Counted from the first letter of the stretch, positions 1 through 7,971 are shown. The stretch: DNA of 64,000 nucleotides from JAANXG01 sp963731035 (GCA_963731035.1 CAVSUY010000016.1:1-64000); one strand, 5' to 3'. Notes: a model not told the origin generated them from the sequence alone. Made by a program: numbers and translations.

Positions 1-48
1 ACGACCTGTTTCCATCCACACACGGTTAAAGCGCTATAGGAGATACAT

Positions 49-495
49 ATGGGCTGGAATATTCAGTGTACTGATCCCGATTGTGAACAAGGCTCTTGGG
101 CGAACAATATTGTTGACCTCATCGCAAGTCATAGGGATACCGAGGGGTGGTTTCTTTGCCCATGTGGGAAACAGGGCTATATCGAGAAACGATTTCAATT
201 GCAGGAACCAGGTGAAGTGTGGGAGCCATACTTGCGCGGAGTGATACCGCTTGGAGATCCCGACGATTCGTATCAGCCTTTTGTCTTCCTCGTGAGTTAC
301 CAACCGAACGGGGAAGTAACGGATGTCTGGTTTTCCTATTATAAGGATCTCCGTGACACAGGCGGTCGTTTGAAGCTTGGGTATGGCCCAGGCGGTCCAC
401 CAGTCTTGCATCGAGATACCGTGTTGCAGCTGTTATCGCATCTAGTCCGAACGAGATGTCTCAGCAGAGACGATATATACAATGCAATCGAATAG
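49..495 (+). CDS. Cassette-borne hypothetical protein with zinc-ribbon-like cysteines
   Basis: A 148-residue protein of unknown function. The start is fixed by AGGAG seven bases upstream. The N-terminus has Cys7 and Cys12, then a CPCG motif near residue 37, which looks like a zinc-binding ribbon. The rest is predicted soluble, with a Pro/Gly-rich middle and a helical C-terminus. There is no signal peptide or membrane segment. The gene ends seven bases before the left box of an attC, the normal layout of a mobile cassette. I recognise no family, and the zinc-binding idea rests only on the cysteine spacing. Confidence 0.7.
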   Translation: MGWNIQCTDPDCEQGSWANNIVDLIASHRDTEGWFLCPCGKQGYIEKRFQLQEPGEVWEPYLRGVIPLGDPDDSYQPFVFLVSYQPNGEVTDVWFSYYKDLRDTGGRLKLGYGPGGPPVLHRDTVLQLLSHLVRTRCLSRDDIYNAIE

Positions 496-532
496 AACGC
501 GCTCTAACAAGTGACTATGGCTGAAAGTCAAG

Positions 533-1486
533 TTATTGAGCATGAATCGCGTTCCACGAGGTATCGTCTCTGACCATTGCGTTCAAGATGGTGAGCTGTT
601 TTCGCATGCAGGCGACTATAGCTACCTTTTTGGGTTTCCCGGCTGCGACCATCTTTCGGTACATAGGTCGAAGGGTTGGATGGCACTGAATAGCGGACAT
701 GATGGACATGAACAACACGGTTCTGACCTTGTGCCGGCCGCCGCGGATGGGTCGTTTACCTCGGTAAGATCCACTGTCTCGGTTGACGGGAGCGACGCCG
801 ACCAGGGCGGCGATCTGTCTTCGATTGAGTTGCCCGAGCTCGGGCAACTCGCTGATCAGGGTGTAGGCCAAGATCGTGCCCACGCCTTTAGCGCTCATCA
901 GCAGATCCCGCTTGTTTTGCCACTCGGGGACTTGTTGGACCAGGACGTCGAGCCGTGAATCCAGGGCGCGGATTTCCTTTTGGATAGATTTGAGGATGCG
1001 ATGAAGGGGCGCATGTACGGCCTTGGGCATGCGTTTTAGACGGTTCTTTTGCATGGTGCTCATATCCAGCATCTGGGTCCGGACGGCCAGCAGATCGCTG
1101 ATTTGCCGTAGTTTCTCAGGCTTGAGCGGAGTGAGGTCAGGTTGAAGGGCTTCGCCGAAATGAGCGATATCCTGAGCGTCGAGTCGATCTGTTTTAGCCA
1201 GGCGTCCGGCGGCCCTGGCAAATTGCCGCACCTGAGCGGTGTTGCACACGACAACCGGCAACCGGGCTTGGTGGGCGCGACAGACGAATTCCATCTCAAG
1301 GCGGCCTGTGGCCTCGATGAGGACCCTGGCCGGCTTTAAGGATTTGATTTCTTTGATAGCGGACTGGATACCGGCTGTGTCGTTGGGAACCGAGAAGAAC
1401 TTATCCAGAGGGCGAATGTAGATATCGAGTTGAGACTGGCTGGTGTCGATACCGACATTGATTTGGGTGTCATTGTTTTGTTTCAT
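533..1486 (-). CDS. IS110-family transposase (DEDD recombinase)
   Basis: A 317-residue serine/DEDD recombinase that moves its IS through a circular intermediate, guided in this family by a bridge RNA. The N-terminal RuvC-like domain shows GIDTSQSQLD near residue 12, IEATG and a KTDRLDAQD motif. The C-terminal Transposase_20 domain shows KGVG and the APVNRDSGSYRGKR block with the conserved serine. The start was set at MKQNND. A 15-codon upstream extension in the same frame is AT-rich leader and runs into the predicted bridge RNA. Length and motifs are complete, so the protein is probably active. Confidence 0.93.
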   Translation of the reverse strand: MKQNNDTQINVGIDTSQSQLDIYIRPLDKFFSVPNDTAGIQSAIKEIKSLKPARVLIEATGRLEMEFVCRAHQARLPVVVCNTAQVRQFARAAGRLAKTDRLDAQDIAHFGEALQPDLTPLKPEKLRQISDLLAVRTQMLDMSTMQKNRLKRMPKAVHAPLHRILKSIQKEIRALDSRLDVLVQQVPEWQNKRDLLMSAKGVGTILAYTLISELPELGQLNRRQIAALVGVAPVNRDSGSYRGKRPIRGGRHKVRTVLFMSIMSAIQCHPTLRPMYRKMVAAGKPKKVAIVACMRKQLTILNAMVRDDTSWNAIHAQ

Positions 1487-1499
1487 GTTATAAGCTTTC

Positions 1500-1650
1500 T
1501 CTGCCTTGCTATACGGGCTCGAGGCCCACATGACTATTCGAGCTGTGCCTAAGGGAGTTTGTAGCGCTCACACTTGTTATCGGTTTTGTCTAAGAAACCT
1601 GCGATCGATCGAGCTACTACAAAGGGCCTTCGGTGGCCACCGAAGGTGGG
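1500..1650 (-). ncRNA. Predicted bridge RNA of the IS110 element
   Basis: The transposase leader, read on the minus strand, folds into three parts. First is a perfect 20-base palindrome (1627-1646). Second is a stem TTTGTAG/CTACAAA (1617-1623 with 1558-1564), reinforced by GCTC/GAGC, enclosing an internal loop. Third is a loop with tip stem GGGC/GCCC (1524-1527 with 1515-1518). The left strand of the first loop has TCGATCGC (1601-1608) and the right strand TAACAAG (1573-1579). These match the two halves of the attC target. The second loop has ATAGTCA (1531-1537), identical to the element's own end at 512-518. The layout matches known bridge RNAs; exact ends are inferred. Confidence 0.6.
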
Positions 1651-1808
1651 CCTCACTTTACCCGTTTTAGATAGGACAAGCAGGATGCATGCAACGAAAA
1701 TTGCACCATACAAGGGCGATCGAGGCCGACGCTTGACTGCTTCCTCCCTTCGCTGCCGCTCCGATCGGTCGCCGTCAAGCGCGGCTCATCGCCAACGTTA
1801 AACGCCAT

Positions 1809-2304
1809 ATGGAGAGGATCGAACAACTATTGAAAGAGTGGCAGGCTAGCCTCTGTACAAAGATAGAGTTAGCGGCGTTGATTTCCAGAAATCGAACGGC
1901 TCATAAGTGGAAAGTAACTTACCGAAGCATTGTCATACGAGAATTGGTGGCTTGGCGCTTTGTCGACTTGCTTTCGCAATCCGTGGCACTGGGGAAGGGC
2001 GATATGTATTACGAGCTCAATTATGCTCGCAGAGCACTAGAGACGATCAGATATGGTATATCCAAGACAGAAAACCGAGACGCTCTTGAACGGTTCTCAG
2101 TCATTTGAAGATTTTTGCAATACGACAAATCGGTTGATGCTTGGATCCAAAAACGAAATGACGCGCCATGAAGCGGTGAACATACTCACAATCCTCAGTG
2201 GTTGTGAGAAGAAGTATAGTGGCGATACCGACGTTTTCGCCAAAATTGGCAGAGACGGCACACTAAACTGGAACGGCATGTATCGGGTGTACCTACTTCA
2301 ATGA
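1809..2304 (+). pseudogene. Frameshifted cassette gene, unknown function
   Basis: Two overlapping frames together look like one cassette protein. The first (1809-2108) has a RNRTAHKWK motif and a helix around YARRALETI. The second, one base out of phase, continues with FEDFCNTTNRLMLGSKN and HEAVNILTIL up to 2304. I recall cassette proteins in which these blocks follow each other in one frame; that recollection is the main reason for calling a frameshift near 2095-2105. The start codon lies six bases after the preceding attC and lacks a clear Shine-Dalgarno. If the recollection is wrong, these are two short overlapping ORFs. Bases 2305-2497 hold nothing recognisable. Confidence 0.5.
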
Positions 2305-2497
2305 GGAAACATTACGTAGCTCATTTAAGAACAGCTGAGGTGCAGAATGTACGAGGAGTTCGATAAAGCGTGCCATTGAGTTGCGAAGCGGATATTTGAT
2401 GGACGAATACAACGTATCGTAGGACAGAGAATTTTGAGAACCTGGAGAAGAGGGTTAGAAGAAAATAATTTGACGTTGGAGAAGAACGGAACAGGGC

Positions 2498-2596
2498 ATT
2501 TAACAAGGGCGATGGAGTCCGACGCTTGACCGCTTCCTCCCTTCGCTGCCGCTCCGGTCGGTCGCCGTCAAGCGCGGCTCATCGCCGACGTTAGGC
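2498..2596 (+). other. attC recombination site, 99 bases
   Basis: Left box ATTTAAC (2498-2504) and right box GTTAGGC (2590-2596) enclose inverted segments (CGACGCTTGAC paired with GTCAAGCGCGG). It belongs to the long, near-identical attC group of this array. Confidence 0.92.
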
Positions 2597-2819
2597 CCGC
2601 ACTGGGAGGTCTCATGGGTTCAAATACCTTTAAGCCGCGACCGAGCGCTTACTGAGATTCCCCTGGTGAATGAATAAATTAGATATATAATATTTTATAG
2701 AATGTCCTTCGTGCTTTTCTAATGTCTATGGGCACGACATCGTCAACTGAATGGACAAATTGATGCCGCGAAAAATACGACGAGTCCGACGAAGGTTATA
2801 GCTGCTGCTCACGACTCAT

Positions 2820-3005
2820 GTGTGTCCGAAGCTCCTCGATCGCAGGGCAAGACTTCCGGCATCGTCGCGGTTCTTCGCCAAGTTCGGGTGGCTGCGCCGT
2901 TTACTCTTCTTTTTAAAGCTCGGCTTTTTGGCGGTATTAGGTACTTGCTTAAGACAGGCTGCAGGTGTCGCCGCCCTCTTTCCGGTCTGGTACTTCCATC
3001 TCTAG
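2820..3005 (+). CDS. Possible small cassette membrane protein
   Basis: The cassette between 2597 and 3023 has no convincing gene. The best candidate is this 61-codon frame, ending 18 bases before the next attC. Its C-terminal half is rich in Leu, Phe and Ala around LRRLLFFLKLGFLAVLG and could form one membrane segment. There is no good Shine-Dalgarno at its ATG. A 13-codon frame at 2614 does have GGAGG upstream but encodes no recognisable product. Bases 2627-2819 are AT-rich and contain only short frames. This may be a non-coding or decayed cassette. Confidence 0.25.
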   Translation: MCPKLLDRRARLPASSRFFAKFGWLRRLLFFLKLGFLAVLGTCLRQAAGVAALFPVWYFHL

Positions 3006-3023
3006 CAAGCGCGTTCCATTCGC

Positions 3024-3116
3024 GCCTAACAAGGGCGCTGCAGTCCGACGCTTGACCCTGCGCGGTCTTGCTGCCGCATCCCGCGCCAGCCTCAAGCGCG
3101 GCTGAGCGCCGTCGTT
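3024..3116 (+). other. attC site interrupted by IS1182-type copy 1
   Basis: Left box GCCTAAC is at 3024-3030. The site runs to GTT at 3114-3116, where the IS starts, and resumes after it as GTTGGGC (4868-4874). Removing the IS restores a 97-base attC with right box GTTGGGC. Confidence 0.88.
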
Positions 3117-4867
3117 GAAGCTGTAGAAAAACCCCGGAATCCAGTCGTGATGGAGTAAAGTGTCGTAACGGTTCAAGGAGTATTGGCATGCCCAGATACA
3201 AGCCGTACGACTATAAGCAAAGCAAGCTGGTTGTGGTGGACTACGAAGCGCAGCTGCAACCCGGCACCTTCGAGCACGCTCTGCACCACCTGATTGACAA
3301 GAGGCTGGACCTGTCGATCTTCGATGTGCACTTCAAGAACGAGGACACGGGCCGTCTGGCCTACGACCCCGCGATTCTGCTGAAGATCATCCTGTTCGCC
3401 TACTCCAAGGGCATCACCTCGAGCCGGGAGATTCAGTGGTGTTGCCGGCACAACATCCTGTTTCAGGCCCTGTCCTGCGATACGGTCCCGCACTGGACCA
3501 CCATTGCCCATTTTGTGAGCAGTCATCCCGATGAGATCGAAGAGTTGTTCGAGCAGATCCTGCTGGTGTGCGACGAACAGGGTCTTTTGGGCAAGGAGTT
3601 GTTCGCCATCGATGGTTGCAAGCTGCCCTCGAACGCGGCCAAGGAATGGTCGGGGACTTTCAAGGAGCTGACTGACAAGCAGAAGAAGATTCAGCAGCGG
3701 ATCCGGGTCCTAATTGGTGAACATCGCCGGATCGATGAGGAAGAAGAAACCACCGGCGACGCGGCCCGAACCGAACGTACCGAGCGGACCCTCGAAACCC
3801 TGAACCGGGCGAACGAGAAGATCGAACGATTTTTAAAGACCGCCCGCCCAAGGATGGGCCGGGGCAAGCGGGCCAGGGAAGTGAAAAGTAACATTACCGA
3901 CAACGATTCGGCCAAGATGACCACCAGCAAAGGGACGATCCAGGGCTACACGGGCCTGGCGGCGGTGGACCGAAAACACCAGATCATCGTGGAGGCCCAG
4001 GCCTTCGGGGACGGTCAGGAGCATCACACTCTGGAGCCCATGACGAGATCCGTACGGACCCGCTTCGAACGCTTGGGCATCAGCCCGGACATTTATGACG
4101 AGGGGACGCAGGTGACGGCAGACGCCGGGTTTGCGAGCGAAACCAACATGCGCTACCTGCACGATGAGGGGATCGACGGTTATGTCCCGGACACCCGGTT
4201 CCGGGAGCGGGATGAGCGCTTTGCCGGCCACAAGGCCCGGCACCGGAAGCCTCGGTCATCGAAGGTCGGCAAATGGTTTCCCGCACACGCTTTCGAGTTC
4301 GATCCCCAAAGTCGGACTTGTAGATGCCCGGCGGGCAATGATCTGGCGCTGCGTCGGGAGGAAGTGGACAAGCGGGGCAACCGCAAGTTGTTCTTCGAGG
4401 GTTATCTTCTCCAATGCCGGCACTGTGCCCTGAAGCACCAGTGCCTGCGCAATCCCAATTCAGCGGACCACCGCAACGGCCACGGTCGCCAGGTGTCGTT
4501 CATCCTGGAGAAGGACGTGGGTCCCGGCAACTACTACATGAACTGGATGCGGCGGCGGATAGACAGTGAACAAGGCAGGGAGATCTACGGTCACCGGATG
4601 TCGGTGGTGGAGCCGGTGTTCGCCAACATCACGGCGAACAAGAAATTGAAGCGGTTCAGTTTACGCAGCCGTCCGAAGGTGCAGGGCCAGTGGCGACTGT
4701 TTTGTTTGGTTCACAACATCGAGAAGATCATGAATTACGGGATGGTCCCAGCATAGGTAATCCGGAATGGAAGCCGTCTACGATACCAAGCCATTCCACC
4801 ACTGATCACTCATTTGAGATCGAGTCCGTGAAAAGTCCGTTCCAAAATAGAGTTTTTCTACAACCTC
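3117..4867 (+). mobile_element. IS1182-type insertion sequence, copy 1
   Basis: An element of about 1,750 bases with imperfect terminal repeats: GAAGCTGTAGAAAAAC on the left against GAGGTTGTAGAAAAAC read inward from the right. A direct repeat CGTT (3113-3116 and 4867-4870) flanks it; three or four bases cannot be told apart because the right end carries C. It carries one transposase gene. The insertion point is inside the attC right box, directly after GTT. It appears identical in sequence to copy 2 at 9810. Confidence 0.9.
3188..4756 (+). CDS. IS1182-family DDE transposase
   Basis: A 522-residue transposase. The N-terminal DUF772-like helical domain includes YSKGITSSREIQ near residue 75. 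The catalytic core shows IDGCKLPSNA with Asp142, TADAGFASE with Asp312 and SVVEPVFANI with Glu475. Between them is a charged coiled-coil-like insert (about 170-225) and, before the final acidic residue, a cluster CRCPAGN and CRHCALKHQC that may bind metal. AAGGAG seven bases before the ATG fixes the start. The reading frame is intact, and the second copy at 9881 encodes the identical protein, so recent movement is likely. Confidence 0.95.
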   Translation: MPRYKPYDYKQSKLVVVDYEAQLQPGTFEHALHHLIDKRLDLSIFDVHFKNEDTGRLAYDPAILLKIILFAYSKGITSSREIQWCCRHNILFQALSCDTVPHWTTIAHFVSSHPDEIEELFEQILLVCDEQGLLGKELFAIDGCKLPSNAAKEWSGTFKELTDKQKKIQQRIRVLIGEHRRIDEEEETTGDAARTERTERTLETLNRANEKIERFLKTARPRMGRGKRAREVKSNITDNDSAKMTTSKGTIQGYTGLAAVDRKHQIIVEAQAFGDGQEHHTLEPMTRSVRTRFERLGISPDIYDEGTQVTADAGFASETNMRYLHDEGIDGYVPDTRFRERDERFAGHKARHRKPRSSKVGKWFPAHAFEFDPQSRTCRCPAGNDLALRREEVDKRGNRKLFFEGYLLQCRHCALKHQCLRNPNSADHRNGHGRQVSFILEKDVGPGNYYMNWMRRRIDSEQGREIYGHRMSVVEPVFANITANKKLKRFSLRSRPKVQGQWRLFCLVHNIEKIMNYGMVPA

Positions 4868-4958
4868 GTTGGGCTGCTATACACTCTTGGTGGGCTTGTC
4901 CCGACGTGCGTCGCCCTCTCGCCCTTTGGCGGACGTCATTCTTGCCTGGGAGGAACAA

Positions 4959-5606
4959 ATGGCTCGCGTACGCGTGCACAACTTTGCGATCTCGATCGAC
5001 GGCTACGGGGCCGGCCCGCGCCAGACTCGCGAGGAGCCCCTCGGCGTCGGCGGGGAGGCGTTACACGAGTGGTTCTTCCCGACGCGCACGTTCCAGCGCA
5101 TGGGCGGGAAGACCGGCGGCACCACCGGCGTCGATGACGAGTTCGCTGGGCGATTTGGCGATGGCGTCGGCGCGTGGATCATGGGTCGTAACATGTTCGG
5201 CCCGATTCGAGGTGCCTGGCCCGATGACACGTGGCGCGGCTGGTGGGGAAAGAACCCCCCGTACCACGGCCCGGTCTTCGTACTGACGCATCATGCCCGC
5301 CCGTCGGTCGAGATGGAAGGGGGTACGGTCTACCACTTCGTTACTAAGGGTATTCGCGAGGCGATGGAGAGCGCCGTGGCGGCCGCGGAGGGCAAGGACG
5401 TGCAGATCAGCGGCGGCGTGGCGACGGTCCGCCAGTACCTCGAGGCGAGACTCATCGACGAGCTACACGTGGCGATCGCACCCAGGCTGCTCGGCTCCGG
5501 CGAGCATCTCTTATACGGCCTCGATCTCACTGCCTTGGGCTATGAGTGCACGACTCATGTCCCGACCGCCGCCGCAACTCATGTCGTGCTGACAAAACGT
5601 CAGTGA
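4959..5606 (+). CDS. Dihydrofolate-reductase-family (RibD C-terminal-like) protein
   Basis: A 215-residue protein of the RibD_C/dihydrofolate reductase-like fold, which binds NADPH and reduces pterin- or pyrimidine-like substrates; the true substrate is unknown. Visible signatures are an N-terminal SIDGY, a central GAWIMGRNMF, PVFVLTHH, then KDVQISGGVATVRQYL and the DELHVAIAPRLLGSGE block typical of the family. GGGAGGA five bases upstream selects the ATG; a longer in-frame extension would start inside the IS border. It is the first gene after IS1182 copy 1 in a cassette ending at the attC 5745-5808. It is not a classical dfrA or dfrB trimethoprim-resistance gene. Confidence 0.85.
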   Translation: MARVRVHNFAISIDGYGAGPRQTREEPLGVGGEALHEWFFPTRTFQRMGGKTGGTTGVDDEFAGRFGDGVGAWIMGRNMFGPIRGAWPDDTWRGWWGKNPPYHGPVFVLTHHARPSVEMEGGTVYHFVTKGIREAMESAVAAAEGKDVQISGGVATVRQYLEARLIDELHVAIAPRLLGSGEHLLYGLDLTALGYECTTHVPTAAATHVVLTKRQ

Positions 5607-5744
5607 CTCGAGCCGTGACCGATGGTGAAAGAAGCTGCTTCCGTGGGACAGGGCGCTGCCTGGCATGGGACCGAAGGTCCATGAACCTCCCGTGTGCTTT
5701 GCCTCGGCCCGGCCGAGCTGCGCGCCAGGCGCTCCGGCGCAGCA

Positions 5745-5808
5745 GCCCAACAAGCCGATGAAGCTGACGGTCGCCTTCGGCGCCCGCAGCTTATCGACGA
5801 CGTTAAGC
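5745..5808 (+). other. attC recombination site, 64 bases
   Basis: Left box GCCCAAC (5745-5751), right box GTTAAGC (5802-5808). The inner arms GATGAAGCTGACG and CGCAGCTTATCGAC pair imperfectly. It is a different, shorter type from the 99-base family. Confidence 0.85.
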
Positions 5809-5890
5809 GTTGTTCACGTATCCTGTGATTCCAACCTGAAAAAAATCGGCGGAACAGCCCAATCACAAACTCAACAACAGGAGAATGAAT

Positions 5891-6463
5891 ATGAGCAAAG
5901 TAATCGTAACCGAATTCGTCTCACTCGACGGCGTCATTGAGGCCCCAGGCGGAGGCGAGGGCTTTAAACACGCAGGTTGGACGTTCAAGATCAGTCGCGG
6001 GAAGGATGGCGACCAATTCAAGCTCGACGAGACCCGCGACTCCGAGGCTCTGCTGTTGGGGCGGGTGACATATGAAGGCTTTGCCGCAGCCTGGCCGTCG
6101 CTGAAGGGCGACTTCGCTGATAAGTTAAACAGCATGCCCAAGTTCGTCGTCTCCTCGACACTCAAGGAGCCTGAATGGAACAACTCGACGGTGCTCAAGG
6201 GCGACGTGGTGGAGGAGGTCCAGAAGCTAAGGCAGAGGCTGGGTGGGAACATCGTCGTCCACGGCAGCGCCCAACTCGTGCAGACGCTTGTCGAACACGA
6301 CCTCGTTGACGAGTTGCGGCTGATGGTCTTCCCTGTCATCCTCGGGACGGGCAAGCGCCTCTTCGGCAACATGAGCGACAAAAAGTCCCTTCGGCTAGTC
6401 AGCTCGAAGACGGTTGGCGACGGCGTCGTCATCCTCATCTATGAGCTAGCACGGGATAAGTAG
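5891..6463 (+). CDS. Dihydrofolate-reductase-family (RibD C-terminal-like) protein
   Basis: A 190-residue reductase-fold protein related in domain type, but not closely in sequence, to the cassette protein just upstream. It has EFVSLDGVIEAP at the N-terminus, ALLLGRVTYEGF near residue 55, KFVVSST, then GGNIVVHGSAQLVQTL and LVDELRLMVFPVILGTGKRLF. The last blocks are the NADPH-binding and C-terminal signatures of the RibD_C family. AGGAG lies seven bases before the second Met codon, which is preferred over the ATG at 5885, where the spacing would be one base. Substrate unknown. Confidence 0.88.
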   Translation: MSKVIVTEFVSLDGVIEAPGGGEGFKHAGWTFKISRGKDGDQFKLDETRDSEALLLGRVTYEGFAAAWPSLKGDFADKLNSMPKFVVSSTLKEPEWNNSTVLKGDVVEEVQKLRQRLGGNIVVHGSAQLVQTLVEHDLVDELRLMVFPVILGTGKRLFGNMSDKKSLRLVSSKTVGDGVVILIYELARDK

Positions 6464-6501
6464 GCAAGCCTTCCCTGAGGCGGCGACCACGAATCCGCAA
6501 C

Positions 6502-6560
6502 GCCTAACAAGGAGCTGGAGGCGACGCGGTAAACCGCGCGCCTCAGCTCCAGCGTTGGAG
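6502..6560 (+). other. attC recombination site, 59 bases
   Basis: Left box GCCTAAC (6502-6508), right box GTTGGAG (6554-6560). The inner arms AGCTGGAGGCG and CGCCTCAGCTCCAG pair well, with an ACGCGGTAAACCGCG tip. The following gene may begin inside or just after it. Confidence 0.85.
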
Positions 6561-6572
6561 CTGATCCAGTCC

Positions 6573-7145
6573 ATGTCTCAGGCAAGGACAACTTTTGATA
6601 GCGCGATACAGGATGCTGAAATCTTGCTTGAACATTTTGATACGGCAAACACCCATCCTCCGCCAGAGAATACGGAGGTCTTGAAGCGGGCCGGGCTCGT
6701 GATGGCGCTAACCGCATGGGAAACCTACGTCGAGGATTTGGCAAGGGAGCTTCTCGGTAATCGACTTGCGGGATCGAAAGACGAACAGTTAACGGAGCTG
6801 GTAGTTGGGAGGTTGGAAACCGAACTAAAGCGGTTTCACAATCCAAATAGTGAAAAGACCCGCCAACTGTTCGTGGACTATCTGTCTATTGACGTGACTC
6901 GTGGTTGGAAATGGGGCGGCTATGATCCGGAGTCGGCCATGGCAAAACTGAATGAGCTACTTGCGAAACGGGGCGACGCGGTGCATCGGGCGAAGCCTGT
7001 ACAAGCCGATTCCCCTGCGCCACATCTCGTAAAGCGAGATGATTTGGAGAAAGCGATCCGTTTCTTGAAGCACCTGGTAGCTGCTACCGAACGGGCGGTG
7101 ATTGAAGCAACAGCTCCAACAAGGGCGATGGAGTCCGACGCTTGA
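6573..7145 (+). CDS. HEPN-domain cassette protein (RiboL-PSP-HEPN-like)
   Basis: A 190-residue all-helical protein. LTAWETYVEDLARELL near residues 46-61 and RGDAVH (Arg133 to His138, an R-x4-H motif) are hallmarks of HEPN domains, many of which are RNases in toxin or phage-defence systems. Tyrosine or lysine ends seen in HEPN-MNT antitoxin pairs were not found, and there is no partner gene in the cassette. The last nine residues and the stop codon are encoded by the attC that ends the cassette. ATG at 6573 is preferred over a TTG at 6555 inside the previous attC. The RNase activity is inference from the motif. Confidence 0.75.
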   Translation: MSQARTTFDSAIQDAEILLEHFDTANTHPPPENTEVLKRAGLVMALTAWETYVEDLARELLGNRLAGSKDEQLTELVVGRLETELKRFHNPNSEKTRQLFVDYLSIDVTRGWKWGGYDPESAMAKLNELLAKRGDAVHRAKPVQADSPAPHLVKRDDLEKAIRFLKHLVAATERAVIEATAPTRAMESDA

Positions 7146-7212
7146 CTGCTCCCGCCCTTCGCTGCCGCTCCGGTTGGTCGCCGTCAAGCGCGGCTCATCG
7201 CCAACGTTATGC
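7114..7212 (+). other. attC recombination site, 99 bases
   Basis: Left box CTCCAAC (7114-7120), right box GTTATGC (7206-7212). It is a member of the long near-identical group. The stop codon of the HEPN gene (7143-7145) lies within it. Confidence 0.9.
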
Positions 7213-7224
7213 ACTTAAAAGCAG

Positions 7225-7911
7225 ATGAAGCGCGCAGACACTTGCTACATGTGTGATGCACCGCGGTCGTCCCGTGAACATGCGCCCCCTGAGTGTTTGT
7301 TCCCTGAAAAGAATGAGATCGGACGAGACTTGCGGCGTAATCTCATCACTGTACCCTCGTGTGATGCGCACAACTCAAAGAAGTCAGAAGATGATGAGTT
7401 CATGCGCGCAGTGATCCTTTTTACAGCCGTCGCGAACAACAGCGTTGCGCAGCATCAGTTTCTTGGGAAAATGCTTCGAGGCGCCGCGCGCTCTCCTTAT
7501 AAGTATTCCAGTTTCATAACAGAAAAAGGAACCATCAAGAATGGCGCGCTCCATGCGTTGCAAATTGATCGTGCGCGCTTTGATAGTTGTATAGACCATC
7601 TTGCGCGGGCGCTCTTTCTCCATGTCAACAGACAGAAGTGGGTATATCCGATAATGGTGGTTTCACCCAATTTTTACAGCACCATTTCGAACGATAAGGC
7701 CATCCCTCACGAGCCCACGAAGAAAATTGTCGAGATTTCTCGCGCCTTCTTGGCGCAAGAGCCAGTCCGCGGCAATAATCCAGACGTATTCAAATACCGA
7801 ATCCGCTATGGCGAGAAGGAATGTCTTTATGCATTTGCAGGAATTTTCTATGATTTCTTTGAAGTCTATTCCTATTCATCGCGGGCTGCGGCAAGTGCAA
7901 GTAGCGCATAA
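7225..7911 (+). CDS. HNH-endonuclease-like cassette protein
   Basis: A 228-residue protein. The first 60 residues hold Cys7-x2-Cys10, Glu18-His19 in REHAPPE, and Cys46-x2-His49-Asn50 followed by KKSEDDEF. This is the order of a zinc-stabilised HNH or beta-beta-alpha metal nuclease site. The remaining 165 residues are mixed alpha/beta without recognised motifs. There is no signal peptide. The stop codon overlaps the left box of the next attC. Nuclease function is inferred from the motif and is typical of defence-type cassette genes, but no target or partner is visible. Base use is more AT-rich than the chromosome. Confidence 0.65.
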   Translation: MKRADTCYMCDAPRSSREHAPPECLFPEKNEIGRDLRRNLITVPSCDAHNSKKSEDDEFMRAVILFTAVANNSVAQHQFLGKMLRGAARSPYKYSSFITEKGTIKNGALHALQIDRARFDSCIDHLARALFLHVNRQKWVYPIMVVSPNFYSTISNDKAIPHEPTKKIVEISRAFLAQEPVRGNNPDVFKYRIRYGEKECLYAFAGIFYDFFEVYSYSSRAAASASSA

Positions 7912-7968
7912 CAATCGCGTTGAGTCGGACGCGCAAAAGCAGCGCGCCGCTCACGCGGGACGTTATGC
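7906..7968 (+). other. attC recombination site, 63 bases
   Basis: Left box GCATAAC (7906-7912), right box GTTATGC (7962-7968); the two boxes are exact reverse complements. The inner arms GCGTTGAGTCGGACGCGC and GCCGCTCACGCGGGAC pair partly. Confidence 0.88.
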
Positions 7969-7971
7969 TCC

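Larger units (their letters stand above)
512..1714 (-). mobile_element. IS110-family insertion sequence inserted in attC
   Basis: This is a 1,203-base element bounded by a shared ACAAG (507-511 and 1710-1714). It carries one transposase gene on the minus strand. The region 5' of the gene is long (about 224 bases) and the 3' region very short (about 20 bases), the arrangement of the IS110 group rather than IS1111. There are no long terminal inverted repeats, as expected. The insertion sits next to the attC left box. Read along the element, target and ends share CTTGT, so the exchanged core may be CT. Confidence 0.85.
502..1803 (+). other. attC site split by an IS110 element
   Basis: The left box CTCTAAC (502-508) is followed by ACAAG, where the IS110 element begins. 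The rest of the site resumes at 1715 and ends with GTTAAAC (1797-1803). Removing 512-1714 restores a 99-base site of the same length and almost the same sequence as the attCs at 2498-2596, 7114-7212 and 12002-12100. This fixes the insertion point to the base, within the ACAAG ambiguity. Confidence 0.88.

Noticed and set aside
1..48. attC right box GTTAAAG at 25-31 at the left edge
   Set aside because: Only 24 bases precede it and they show no attC symmetry, so it cannot be confirmed in this window.
512..1714. IS1111-type attC-targeting element
   Set aside because: The long non-coding part is 5' of the transposase, not 3', and subterminal inverted repeats are weak; it fits the IS110 group.
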